Positions 1 to 10,944 of a stretch of 64,000 nt of DNA are shown piece after piece. Under the pieces are notes generated by a model that was not told where the DNA came from, did not search any database, and saw only the letters and a list, made by a program, of their open reading frames with translations. The position numbers and the translations under genes were made by a program. Source of the stretch: Ceratothoa steindachneri (Eukaryota; Arthropoda; Malacostraca; Isopoda; Cymothoidae); assembly GCA_963969495.1 (NCBI GenBank), contig OZ018328.1, forward strand, positions 7,291,331 through 7,355,330, in the 5' to 3' direction. Numbering within the stretch: the stretch's first letter is position 1; each line of letters starts with the position of its first letter.

Positions 1-1345
1 TTCCATTGATTAGACCATTCGAAGAATTTATCTAAATCTCGCTGAATTAATTTGCTATCGTTCTCACTTAAAATTTGACCCCCAATTTTTCTGTCGTCCG
101 CAAATTTGGATATTCTACCAACAAGGTCAGTGTCCATATCGTTTACATAAATAAGGAACAACAATGGTCCCGACACAGAGCCCTGGGGCCCGCCACTAGT
201 TACATTTTTTCACTCCGAAAATCTACTGTTTATAACCACTCTTTGCATACAATTACTAAACCACGCCTCTATCCATTGTAAGAGTTTTCCCTTAATTCCA
301 TGAGGAAAAGTCGTTAGTAATCGCCTATGAGGAACGGTGTCGAATGCCTTAGCGAAGTATAAGTAAACTATGTCCAAAGATATAGTTTCGTCATAGCTTT
401 TAATCATACTGTCATAAAATCCTAAAAGATTAGTTAAACATGAACGTATCTGGCTAAAGCCGTGTTGACTCTCATTTATGAGATTATGCTCTTCCAAATG
501 ATCGATCACCCTATCGCGAATGACGGATTCCATCAATTTACCTAGGATGGATGTTAAACTTATGGGTCCATAATTGGTCGAAAGTTCTCTCTTTTCCCTT
601 GTTAAAAATAGGAGTTATATTCGCTAGGTTAAAATCTAATAGCACAACACCTTCTTCTAAACATTTGTTAAAAATTTCGTTAGGCGTCTCCCTAACACGT
701 TTCGAATTTCTTTTAAATGCGCCGGATAGATTAACTTACCTCTATAAAAATCTATTTCTGCTTCGAAGAATTCGATATCAGTTAAAAGGCTATGCTCGTT
801 AAAGTTTATCACGTCGTTCGTTCGTGCTATATTATACTCGTCTTCGTTTATAAATACCAATTCAAAAAAGTTATTTAATATCTTGCCTACCTTTTCTGTA
901 TCCGAAACTAATTCGTTATTGTCATTTTCGATAGGTCCTATTGATTCCTTTATCGAGTTTCTATTGGATACATAATCGAAAAACTTCTTAGGGTTATGTT
1001 TACTTTCCTTGGCAAGTTGAATATCATATTTTCTTTTAGCGCTTCGTATTTTCCTCTGACATTCCCTTGGTCGTGCTACGTAAATTTGATTATTTTCTTC
1101 GGATGGGTTACGTTTGTGATGCTTGAATGCACTGTTCCTATCCTTTAATTCGACTTAGATATCATGATTCAACCATTTTGGTTTACTTGAGGCGTTTCGT
1201 TTGTTTTTTTTTGCGGAATGAATTGTTCATCTAATTTTCTAACATGTTCAGTGAAAAGGGACCAGCACTGATTAACATTCCCTAACGTTAGATCCCACTT
1301 GATTTCTCTAAACTTGCGATTGAAGCCATTAAAGTCCGCACTTTT
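1..1345 (-). pseudogene. Non-LTR retrotransposon reverse transcriptase (CR1/jockey-like), decayed, runs off left edge
   Basis: Minus-strand translation gives an RT in pieces. At 536-210 is a block with SQHGF, the motif YFAKAFDTVPHRRLL and GIKGKLLQWIEAWFSN. At 200-1 it continues with GGPQGSVSGPLLFLIYVNDM and the catalytic block FADDRKIG. Upstream, 1345-1200 reads as the endonuclease-RT linker (NGFNRKFREIKWDL, then CWSLFTEHVRKLDEQFIP). Several frameshifts and stops separate the blocks, so no full product is possible. The VPQGSVLGP core of the family is changed to GPQGSVSGP. The 3' part of the element lies beyond the window. CR1-like is my family inference from the AFDTVPHRRLL type of RT; jockey-like is the alternative. 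Confidence 0.85.
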
Positions 1346-1379
1346 AAAATTTTCCTCTTTAATATCATTATTTTTCTCG

Positions 1380-1745
1380 TTACGTTATATATTAATATCG
1401 AACTCTATTGAATTGTGATGGCTTGAACCTATACCTTTCCCAATACTAATACCCGAGATAAGATTAACATTTTTAGTTGGAATTACGTCTCGGATATTTT
1501 CCCCTCTAGTTGGTTCATTGACTAATTGTGTTAAATAGTTTTCTTCCATAAACTCCAATAGCCTCTGCCCCTCCCCGTCCGCATGAAACTTTTCATATTT
1601 AATATTTCTACAATTTAAATCCCAATTAATAAAGTGAAGTTATTTTTAATGTTACTTACAATAATGTTATATAATTCCGAATCACTCTCAATGTGTTGTG
1701 TTGAGGGTCTATTCACTACAAAGATATTTATTGGAAAACCATTCG
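1380..1745 (-). pseudogene. APE-type endonuclease domain, C-terminal half, of the same LINE
   Basis: Minus-strand reading shows NIFVVNRPSTQ, an IGDLN-like motif reached by a one-base frameshift, then the well-known block NEPTRGENIRDVIPT and a degenerate SSHHNSIEFDI in place of the usual SDH-containing end. These are the late motifs of the apurinic-like endonuclease of CR1/jockey LINEs. The block continues into the linker and RT at lower coordinates. The domain stops abruptly near 1745, where foreign sequence including a (TA)n run begins; its N-terminal half is found at about 3150-2970. Confidence 0.7.
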
Positions 1746-1807
1746 ATTTTATTTCCGCACTATTACCTCAACTTCTTTGGGAGAGTCAATTATAATTTCG
1801 GTATAGC

Positions 1808-1808
<1 letters not shown>

Positions 1809-1896
<88 letters not shown>

Positions 1897-1897
1897 C
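1809..1897. repeat. (TA)n microsatellite
   Basis: An uninterrupted TA run of about 65 bases, followed by a short AAATA break and another TA run. It lies inside the interruption of the LINE endonuclease. Confidence 0.98.
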
Positions 1898-2965
1898 ATA
1901 AATTTGGAGGTGATTTGATTAGTCGAGTAGTGTAGAATAGGGCGAAAGGACGCTCAGTTGACCTCTCATCGGCTCCGTTACCAGATGATGGGGGTAAGAT
2001 AATGAGAGGAGGAGTTGAAGGAAACCGTTCCCCTGAGTACGCGGGCAAATAACAAAAAGTTGGGTCAAATTTGCCATTAATTACTTAGCTATGGCTGAAT
2101 GTTGTTCTGGGTTATTTAAATTAGTACAAATATAATATTTAATAACACAACAAAACAAAGGATAAATATTTACGCAAATGAAATGAAATTGGAATATCCA
2201 AGACTATGGAGTATTCGATAGTCTGTCAAAAAGGACAAGCTAATGAGTTTAAGGCAGTTAAATGAACAAACTCGGATTGAGACTTTAAAGGCTGCGCTGA
2301 GCCGAAATACAAATCAATCTTTATGGGATGACCGCATTAAAAGAGATCCGCACGCGTCGACGCCTTGCAGAACTTAATGCTTGGGCGACGAAGGGAGGGG
2401 TCAATTCGAAGAGGAGAATTGCAGGAGGTTGAGATTTACCTCGGAATACCTTGACGAGGAGAGTACTTGCGCTGGTGAGCGAGAACGGCCGTTGCGGGGA
2501 AATCGGAAATTGACTGGGGCGGAATTCCGACGGGTGAGTTTGTTGCCTTTGCGTTCGTGTAGACGAAAACGGAGCCAAATCGAGAAGTGACAGGTCTCAT
2601 GCGTCATAGCGAGCCGGTACTAACTTGACCCGGCTGAGCCTGGCGTTAAATACCTGCTGATGATAGGGTGAAATCGCCTTCGGCAAGGGAGGGGATTCTC
2701 CCAAGGTAAATACGAAGCTGGGGGATGGACGTCTTCTAGCCAGGAATTTGCGATAACAGATGTCCTTCCTCGCTCTCACATGCTTAAAGATGGTGGCGAG
2801 AGGTAAGATTGCCTCAAGGTTTGGGGGGAAACCTCCATGAGTAAACACACCTTCGTTCCGAAAGCCTCTTCGCTTGATCCTTAGGCCTGTTCTTTCGTCC
2901 TTTGATCTCGTGTTTGAGAGCCACGTGGGTTTCTGGGTACCACGTGGGGCTCCTTGACTCTATTC
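1898..2965. other. Unrecognised insert between the two LINE endonuclease halves
   Basis: About 1.1 kb of less AT-rich sequence with no recognised family. Several short frames are open on both strands between 2320 and 2850, but none has a motif I know. It sits exactly between the N- and C-terminal halves of the endonuclease, so it was inserted into the LINE, or the halves come from a rearrangement. Confidence 0.4.
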
Positions 2966-3300
2966 TTGCACACCCTAGTAGTTGTAATTCGCCGATATAG
3001 TTTCTCCTCCTAGATGTCTCCACCCATGGTTCCGTTATTGCTATAATATCGAAGCTGCGTAAGTGCACTAAACCTTTAAATTCGTCGAGCTTATTTTGAA
3101 TACTCCGCGCGTTACAGTAGTAGACATGTAAATTTGTTTTTCGAAAGGGTAAATTATTATTACGGCATGGCGAACTACTCTCCCTTATGTGCTCTCACTC
3201 TCCGATGCTGTTCTGTCTGAAAATTTACAAGAGAATTATTAATTATTCTTCGCAGCCTTGCCGCGCCCACCTTATTTAGATGAAGGCCGTCTCGCCAGAA
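2966..3300 (-). pseudogene. APE-type endonuclease N-terminal half plus upstream linker of the LINE
   Basis: Minus-strand translation reads WRDGLHLNKVGAARL at about 3290-3245, a motif found just before the endonuclease in many CR1-like ORFs. After a gap it reads CNARSIQNKLDEF, then SFDIIAITEPWVET and NYIGELQLLGC. These are the N-terminal endonuclease motifs (NARS..NK, E of TE.W). The homology then stops and unrelated residues follow. It is in the same orientation as, and collinear with, the C-terminal half and RT at lower coordinates, so one disrupted element is the simplest reading. Confidence 0.75.
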
Positions 3301-3740
3301 TAGCCAAAAGAAGAAACATGGATGAAAAGAGAAATCAGTAGGAGAGAAGTTGATCTAAGTTGGCTTTCTTCCTTCAATCAGGGAGATAGAAGACAAAGAA
3401 AGGAACATTCCATTATTTAGACCTACTAATTAACGTGGAAACCGAACCACGGTTCCTAATTTTTCTATCTGTCATTCGTCCTTCATATACCTAGTTGCTT
3501 TGTACAACTTAATTAACTTGATAGGTGGTCCGTTCAACCTTTGTTTTGTTTTCATTTATTCACCTTTGCATTCATGCCGTTATGTTTCTATGTGTTTGAG
3601 CTTTAGCCTAAGTTATTTTTGTTTGTTTTCGTGTTTATTTACTTGTTGTGAGTCTTTGTCTCTTTGTTTTAGTTGTTTTCTCACATTATCACTTAGCGTT
3701 TCCATTTTGTGAATTATCACTTTAGTGAGTCACTCTGTTC
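3301..3740. other. No gene seen; AT-rich spacer between LINE ORF1 and ORF2 relics
   Basis: T-rich on the plus strand, with no recognised motif. It may be inter-ORF sequence of the minus-strand LINE. Confidence 0.3.
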
Positions 3741-3744
3741 ACTG

Positions 3745-4695
3745 AATTTTGTGTTTTGTTTATTTTTCACTCTTTAACGTCTTTATCGGTTTTCCATTTT
3801 CTTGTTCTTGTTCGGGAGTCTTGTCTGGTAAGATTGTTTTAATTATGATATTTGTTTTACGCTTCCTGTAAAACAATGGCTCATCATTCCCCCACTGTTT
3901 GATAATTTGGAGGGGGAATTGTGAGCCATTATCCACTATGGATGGTTTTACTTGTCCTACATTGACTCTCTGGGGGACCTCTTGGTTGTTTCGGCACCAC
4001 TAGTCTTATACTTGCCACAAATAAAATCTTTGTATGGGTTTCGGTGGAAGGTGAAACAGTCGCTAGGGAATATTCGGATCATTTCATTAAAGAGTAAATT
4101 ATCAACAACATACTCATGGTTATCTGGCGTTCCCGTAGTTACCATCTAAGCACATTTGACTGTAACCTCATTTGGGGCTTTGATTATATCTAGTTTTCCC
4201 GCTCAGTAGGGGGTCTTTATGCTGACGTACAGTTTGAGTTTAAGGTTTGCTGCCTCAATTCTCCTCGTTCTGCCTTCCACGGCTGTATTCCTTTCTTCTC
4301 CTTCTGTCGTTGTAGTTTAGCTTACGGAGTCTGTTTCTTTTTTCTTATCATCTTTTCTTGCTTTAGCTGCCCTCAGGTAGGCTTAGACAAAATAAGGTTA
4401 AATATTTCTGAGGAGAGTGTGTTATCGGGGAACTACATCTTCTTTTTATATATTTAAGAGAACAATTTGTTGAGGGTATCGAAGAAAGTTCCTGGTTTGC
4501 CTGTTCATTACATGCACGTATAATATGCAAGTTAGAAGTTCCATTGAGGACGCAGTTGATACTGTGAGATGAGTTTTTGTCTCCCTCTTCTGTTGGACTG
4601 TGGCCTTGGCCTCTCTTGCGTAAATTGCGTTTTTATTTTCTGTTTTGCTTCTTTCTTCATTTTCTTTCCTTAGAGAATTATCTCTTCACTCATTG
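3745..4695 (-). pseudogene. LINE ORF1 (gag) C-terminal region, frameshifted
   Basis: Following the zinc knuckles on the minus strand are charged stretches, then a block with LLTCILYVHVMN, similar in type to the C-terminal part of CCHC gag ORF1 in crustacean non-LTR elements. Next come an open 62-codon stretch at 4145-3957 and a further open stretch to about 3745 ending in LKSEK-stop, joined by a frameshift near 3955. No function beyond RNA-binding ORF1 of a LINE is suggested. Assignment of the last 350 bases is by position only. Confidence 0.45.
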
Positions 4696-5410
4696 CGCAA
4701 ATCATTGTTATTGTTCGGTGTGGCCTGCCGCAATTGGGGTGTTTCTTCTCCCTAGGTTGGGCATAGTTCTTCCAAAAGTGCCCACGTTGGCCGCATTCAG
4801 GGCAGTTTTGTTCTTTTTCGGTGCATTTTCTTGTCGTGTGATCCTCCATTTTATAACAGTTGTAGCACATCTGTATGTTGATGTATCACTTTCTTTCCAT
4901 ATTTTCTGGTGGGATCCTCATGCTCAACAAAAGTATGCCGTTCTGCCAGATTTTGTTAACCATTTCTGCTTTTGTGAACACTATTTTGTAGACATGTGTG
5001 TGGTATCCATATTTTATTACTTTGTGTACCTGATTCCGGCAGGATTTATTTTGAATTCTGTTTTTATCTCTTCTTTAGTGTGTGAGCGTACACACATCCC
5101 TATTTTCAGACACATGAGACTACTATTAGCTGTAATTTAAATGGTATTAAATCTGATTGTCTTTAGTGTCCCTACTCCGTCTGCTGTAACTAATCTTTCT
5201 TCCTCGGGCTCAGAGTGGCAGATTGCTACGTATCCATTTGATACGCACAGGATTCGGATCAAGGCAACTTTGGTGTGCCAATATCGCGTTTCTATGAGTT
5301 TTCCTCTTTCGGGTTTGTTCCTTTTCTCGAGAGTCCTTAAGGGTACACGGAGCCATTTGAGTCTGCCTCTTTCCCCTTGGCGGGAGGCGTTCCAGCCATT
5401 TTCTTATCCT
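4670..5410 (-). pseudogene. LINE ORF1 (gag-like) with CCHC zinc knuckles
   Basis: The minus-strand frame at about 5400-5140 carries a basic block, then LIRILCVSNGYVAICHSEP, like the RNA-binding part of jockey/I-type ORF1. After stops, 4870-4700 reads CYNCYKMEDHTTRKC, CPECGQRGHFWKN and a third Cys/His group with HRTITM. The CX2CX4HX4C pattern is nearly kept in the first knuckle; the last Cys of the second is lost (Tyr instead). ORF1 of this type packages LINE RNA. It has at least two stops and two frameshifts. An inverted near-identical copy lies at 22793-24300. I infer that it belongs with the RT at 1-3300, but this is not proven. Confidence 0.7.
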
Positions 5411-6212
5411 CACCGAGCACCTCAGGCACCCAGTGTTCTTTGAAGTTCTCTCTTCACTCAATATACTCGTATGTTGTTCACTCTTTCGTGAAATCTGAAA
5501 AGAGATGGCTTAGGGGCTGATCTCTTATTTCTTTCATATCTGCTATGGGTCCCTAATTACCTCTATATTATAGAAACACTCCTCGACCACCCTGCCTAAA
5601 TAGGCCTACTACTATTAGACCCTCTCCTTAATTTTATTTAAAAAGATAGGTGAAATTATTCAATGAGCATTCACAGTTAGGTAGTCGGAGAGTTTCTACA
5701 TAGCTGTATCTTCATCTTCCTCTATGGAAGATGAAGACACACACAACGCCATGTCTGACTATGTGGTAAAGATGCATAAACCTATCGTCACAGATTGTTC
5801 GAGGCTGAAATTGGGTTATTCGAGCTTCAGCCTCGGGGTCCCATTTTCAATATTAAAAATTCGAAACATATAATCACGAAAAACCGTAACAGAAATGAAG
5901 TTTATGAATATACACCGAGTGCTTTAATAACGAGCAGTAAAATATCAAAGATTAATGGTATCATATAAGTATAGGATAAAATCTGGGTAGAGGCAGGGTT
6001 CTATACAGATGTTGAAGACCTAATAAAGGCAATAAATCTTAACACACCTCGCAGGATTTAGTGTTTCAATTTACCCCTACACATTCGAGTAAACATAGCA
6101 AGGACTATGTTGTACAACTTATCTCACAGTCAGTTCGTAATGGGAAAAAAAGAAGAAAATATATATATATATTTATATATCCATTTGTCTCTTTGTTTTT
6201 CTAAAGGGTTTA
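4696..6212 (-). repeat. Inverted repeat arm 1 (LINE 5' region plus ORF1), partner 22793-24300
   Basis: The reverse complement of this ~1.5 kb matches 22793-24300 nearly base for base, with a few substitutions and small indels. The outer border is at TTTGTTTTTCTAAA (6200) and the inner border within GCAAATCATTG (4696). The stretch 5460-6212 would be the 5' untranslated region of the LINE. The two copies are 16.6 kb apart and in opposite orientation. Confidence 0.9.
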
Positions 6213-6625
6213 AATGAAAGGCGTAGAAGAGTACCAGTGCAAACGCGCGGTATGCAAACTCTCATGAATCGACAAATACTTTACAATTAAAAGACAGATT
6301 TTCTTTTCGAGTCAATTTTAAATTTTGGTTCTACTTTTAGATGGTCTACACCACGACTGCGCTGGACAAACGCGATTTTCGTGTCAAACGAAGCTGGCTC
6401 TGAATAGACGCGAGAAACACCCCACGGGTCCGGGGGTCCTATTTTCAACATTGAAATCCGAAACATACAATCACTCTATAATGTAACATACATGAATTTC
6501 ACGAATATGCAGCGACTACTTTAATAACCACACATTCACTTGGCAAATTAATAGTATCCTATTCTATAATTTAAATAGTAATCAAATCAATTATAAACAA
6601 TTACAAGTTTTTCATTTAAGCTTAA
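6213..6625. other. No gene; degenerate second copy of LINE 5' sequence
   Basis: 6425-6570 resembles 5830-5965: both carry GGGGTCC, CATTTTCAA or TATTTTCAA, CGAAACATA, AATCAC, and TACTTTAATAAC or TGCTTTAATAAC in the same order. This suggests a tandem repeat unit in the 5' untranslated region. The rest holds nothing recognisable. Confidence 0.4.
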
Positions 6626-6639
6626 AATGCAATGTTTTG

Positions 6640-7195
6640 CAATTCTTCTTCTTCTTCTTCTTCTTCTTCTTCTTCTTCTTCTTCTTCTTCTTCTTCTCCT
6701 ATTTTTTTCTTCTTCTTCTCTTGATTTTTTCTTCTTCTTTTTTTCTTCTTCTTCTTCTTATTATTATTATTATTATCCTCTCTATCTTCTTCTCTTCTCC
6801 TTTCGATCTTTTCTTCTTCTCATCCTCATTCTCTCCCTCTTCTTTTTCTCCGCATCCCTATCTTCTTCTTTACGTTTCTTCTATTTCTTAGCCATTTCCT
6901 ATTCCCTTTCTTCTCAATTACTCCTGTTTATTATTCCCATCCGTCTTTTTTCTTTTCTTCTCCTCCTCCTTCCCTTCCTCCTCTTCATCCTCCTCCTCTA
7001 ATTCACTTTTTTATCTCTTACTCTTCCTATTCTTTTTTTTCTTATCTTCATACTTTTCTTGAACTTCTCCTTCTACTCCTACTTCTCTTATTTTTTTTAG
7101 TTATTTTCTTTCTTCTTCTTCTTCCTTCCTCATTCTTCTTCTCCTTCTCAGCCTCACCTTCCTTCTCTTATTCTCTTTTTCTTCTTCTTCTTCTC
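6640..7195. repeat. Polypyrimidine tract with (TTC)n core
   Basis: About 550 bases that are almost only C and T on the plus strand, beginning with an uninterrupted (TTC)n of about 50 bases, then TTA/TTC/TCC mixtures. The Leu/Phe/Ser open frames across it reflect composition only. The mirror symmetry of (TTC)n can allow triplex DNA. Confidence 0.95.
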
Positions 7196-7339
7196 ATGCA
7201 TTTCTTTATATTTAACCCGTCTCAAAATTCCCGCTCTAAAAATATATTTTTAGCTCTACTCGTTTTTAGGTGCCAGGAGCAATTTTCCTCCCGATTAAAA
7301 TCTATTTTAGAAATAATTTCGAGAAAAAATTCGAAAATA

Positions 7340-7432
7340 CCAAAAAATAAAATAAAAGCAGCTATTGTTAAATTTTTATAAATATTCTGATCTTCACCAA
7401 TAATAATAATAATAAAATAATAATAATAATAT
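7340..7432 (-). repeat. Degraded partial copy of the ~430-bp interspersed repeat
   Basis: Contains AAAAGCAGCTATTGTTAAATT, TATAAATATTCTGATCTTC and ACCAATAATAATAAT in the order and orientation seen in the minus-strand copies at 26236-26676 and 61754-62135. Only about 90 bases match and the terminal hairpin is missing. Confidence 0.4.
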
Positions 7433-7530
7433 CTTGAATATAGAAAACTGAAAAACATAACAGGCATTCATTAACTAAGCAAAATATTTTTAACACTTTT
7501 TCGATTTTTTACTTGAAAATCCAGTTCTAA

Positions 7531-8660
<1,130 letters not shown>

Positions 8661-8679
8661 GGATTGGCTCCTTATGGAG

Positions 8680-9190
8680 GAAGAAGGAATTTAACGATAC
8701 AGGGTTGGAGTTGGTCGGTGGGGGTCGGCAGGCTCAGCCTCAGCTTTAGGCTCAGGAGCGCGAGCCTCCTCTTCCTGGTGGTCATCCAGGTTAGAGACAA
8801 ATTGGACAAATACTGTTTGAAAATATTCAGCATTGTCTGTGGTTGTCCTGAAACAAATAAAACAAAAAATTTGTTTTTAAAATGTATCATTACTTACTAA
8901 TATTTAGTTATAGACGATAATTTTATTCTAGCGGTAATCGCTACTTCATTAAACTTACAATATTCAAGAATTCTGAAACAAAAAAATAATAACTTACATG
9001 GTGACCTTGTCCTCTATCCCAAACTGGCTGTGGATATTCTCCATGACCTGGATGAGTACATCATGGGTGTGGCTCCCCATGATCCTCTCGCAGGCCAGGA
9101 CAGCCATCTTCCTGCCCGAGGTGTTTGGGTCCAGCCAGCACATCCTCCCGCATAGGTTTCTAATATCAGCGCAAGAGGGTGCCGCGTAGG
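8680..9190 (-). pseudogene. hAT-family transposase fragment, two exons with an intron
   Basis: The minus-strand exon at about 9190-8998 reads CWLDPNTSGRKMAVLACERI then MGSHTHDVLIQVMENIH and FGIEDKVT, the hAT catalytic-core pattern (W.D..T...S.ALAC.R..GSHT.D). The exon at 8847-8690 resumes in frame with TTTDNAEYFQTVF, matching the family's TTTDNG.NF, then an acidic-proline tail and a stop. Both ends are missing: N-terminal parts are not recognised above 9190, and the downstream part is replaced by the Penelope-like fragment. Confidence 0.75.
8848..8997 (-). other. Spliceosomal intron within the hAT transposase
   Basis: On the minus strand the donor is ACCAT/GTAAGTTATT at 8997 and the acceptor TTTGTTTCAG/G at 8848, with a T-rich tract before the AG. 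Removing these 150 bases joins the two hAT blocks in frame across a region that is continuous in the family. Confidence 0.7.
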
Positions 9191-10374
9191 TGTAGTGGGA
9201 ATAAAAATATTCTATATATGTTTGAAATTTTCAACATATTATCTTACAAATAATTGTTTCCACTCCGTGAGGAAATAAGATCTCATACTATATATATGTT
9301 AATGTCATGTGTAATAAAAATACACCTCCATTCAAGGTCATGAAGGATTTTCAAGATTTTTTGCAATTGACTGGATCTTGTTTCTGACTCCTTTTGGCAT
9401 GATCCTAATTATGCATCGACTGCGAAGGAAAAAAATTTTACAAATTTTTACTAGAGTTTTTTTGTTAATGCAAAATATATTTCTTTAGATATTTGAAATT
9501 CACTAGAACCTTTTCTTATCTGTAATAAAAAATACACATCTCAATACAAGCTTAAACACTTATTTTCATAAATATTTACCCTTGAGTGGATATTAACCTT
9601 ACCTGACGAGTTTTGACCGGGTGATTCCGATCTTGTTTCCCTCATGGTGTTTGGGGTATGTTTGGCATTAGGAAACTGGACGTCATAAGACATTGCTATT
9701 TTTAATACCCGATTGTGATCAGCCCTGGTCATGGGGTATTTTGACACTAACTAATTAGCTAACCCTGAAACTAAATTTCGGAAAAGATTGTACACATATA
9801 TTTGTAAAATCTGTTTTATTGATATTAAAGTTTCATTAATTTCAACATTATAGTAATCAAACTGATTGAGAAACTCAGATTTTTCCATTACTCAGCTCTA
9901 TAATAAAGTAAATACAATAGAGAACAGACGTATTAGTAAAGTAGCTCTGAAAACTAAATGGATTAATAGCAATGCATTTATTTAATCGCGAGCGATGTCT
10001 GGATGACTGTTCTTCTTTACGATACCCAAGACAGAAGCTATCAAAATAAAATGCTACATTAAGTTCTATATAAAATGAAACTCAATGTGAGCCATGTTTA
10101 TTATAATTATCTAAATTTATTATAAAGGTAGCAGATAATTGTGAAGGTAACCATTAATAGTTAACATCTACAAAATATTCACAAAATTTAGATTTACACA
10201 GTTATTGAATTTCCTTTTAGAAATATCTTTAATTTCAGACTATCCATAATTTTAGAAATTTACTAATGCATTCCTCGATTTATCTATTTCGATAGACGAT
10301 TGAAATTCATCCTATATAAAAGTGGGTTACAAAAGAATTCCTTGTAAGACATCTAAGTTGTATTAACTGATTGA
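9191..10374. other. No recognised gene; AT-rich
   Basis: A 68-codon minus-strand frame at 9747-9541 is open but matches nothing I know. It could be an N-terminal exon of the hAT relic. The remainder shows no motif. Confidence 0.3.
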
Positions 10375-10435
10375 GTGCAATTTGGCAGCGCTGAATCCGA
10401 AAATAATTTTCTTTTCATCCGATCAGGTAAGCTTT

Positions 10436-10524
10436 TTGCGCTTGGGCGATTGGGCGCTTGGGCGATTGGGCACTTGGACGCTTGGGCGCTTGGACGCTTG
10501 GACGCTTGGGCGCTTGGGCGATTT
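10436..10524. repeat. 9-bp minisatellite (CTTGGGCGA/C type)
   Basis: About nine tandem copies of a 9-mer such as CTTGGGCGC, ATTGGGCGC and CTTGGACGC, written in frame as LGRLGAWAI-like residues on the plus strand. Confidence 0.9.
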
Positions 10525-10944
10525 AAAAAAAACAGATTTATAAATAAATCGATTACATTTTTTTTTACGTTTTCGGTTGAATTTGTTAGTATTTCTTATA
10601 CGAAAAAGGAATTTTCAGATAAAAAACATTGCTTTCTAACACAATGTATTAATTAAATGTCAAAATTGATTAGTGTACATTGAATAGTAGACATTGATAA
10701 AAGTAAGTACATGTAAATTAGATAGTTGGTCATCATTGTTATAATTCATGGTATGAACTTCCGTTTCTTCGAATTCCTATAATGGTCAGCGGTAGGAAAG
10801 TCTTCGTCAGGTCCAACAGTAGTAAGTCATAATATACTGCATCTCAGCGTACCTGGTACCTGGTCTCTATCTGTTTTATGTCCTAGGGGAATCTCTCCCC
10901 TCCTTCTCATCGCTCATTGATCCCAGATTCATCCGAGGTTTCTG

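Noticed and set aside
4577..5140. 187-codon plus-strand frame with membrane-like composition
   Set aside because: It is the antisense of the LINE gag/zinc-knuckle region; the minus strand carries the recognisable CCHC motifs.
6627..7001. 124-codon Leu/Phe/Ser-rich frame
   Set aside because: It is the polypyrimidine (TTC)n tract read in frame, with no sequence complexity.
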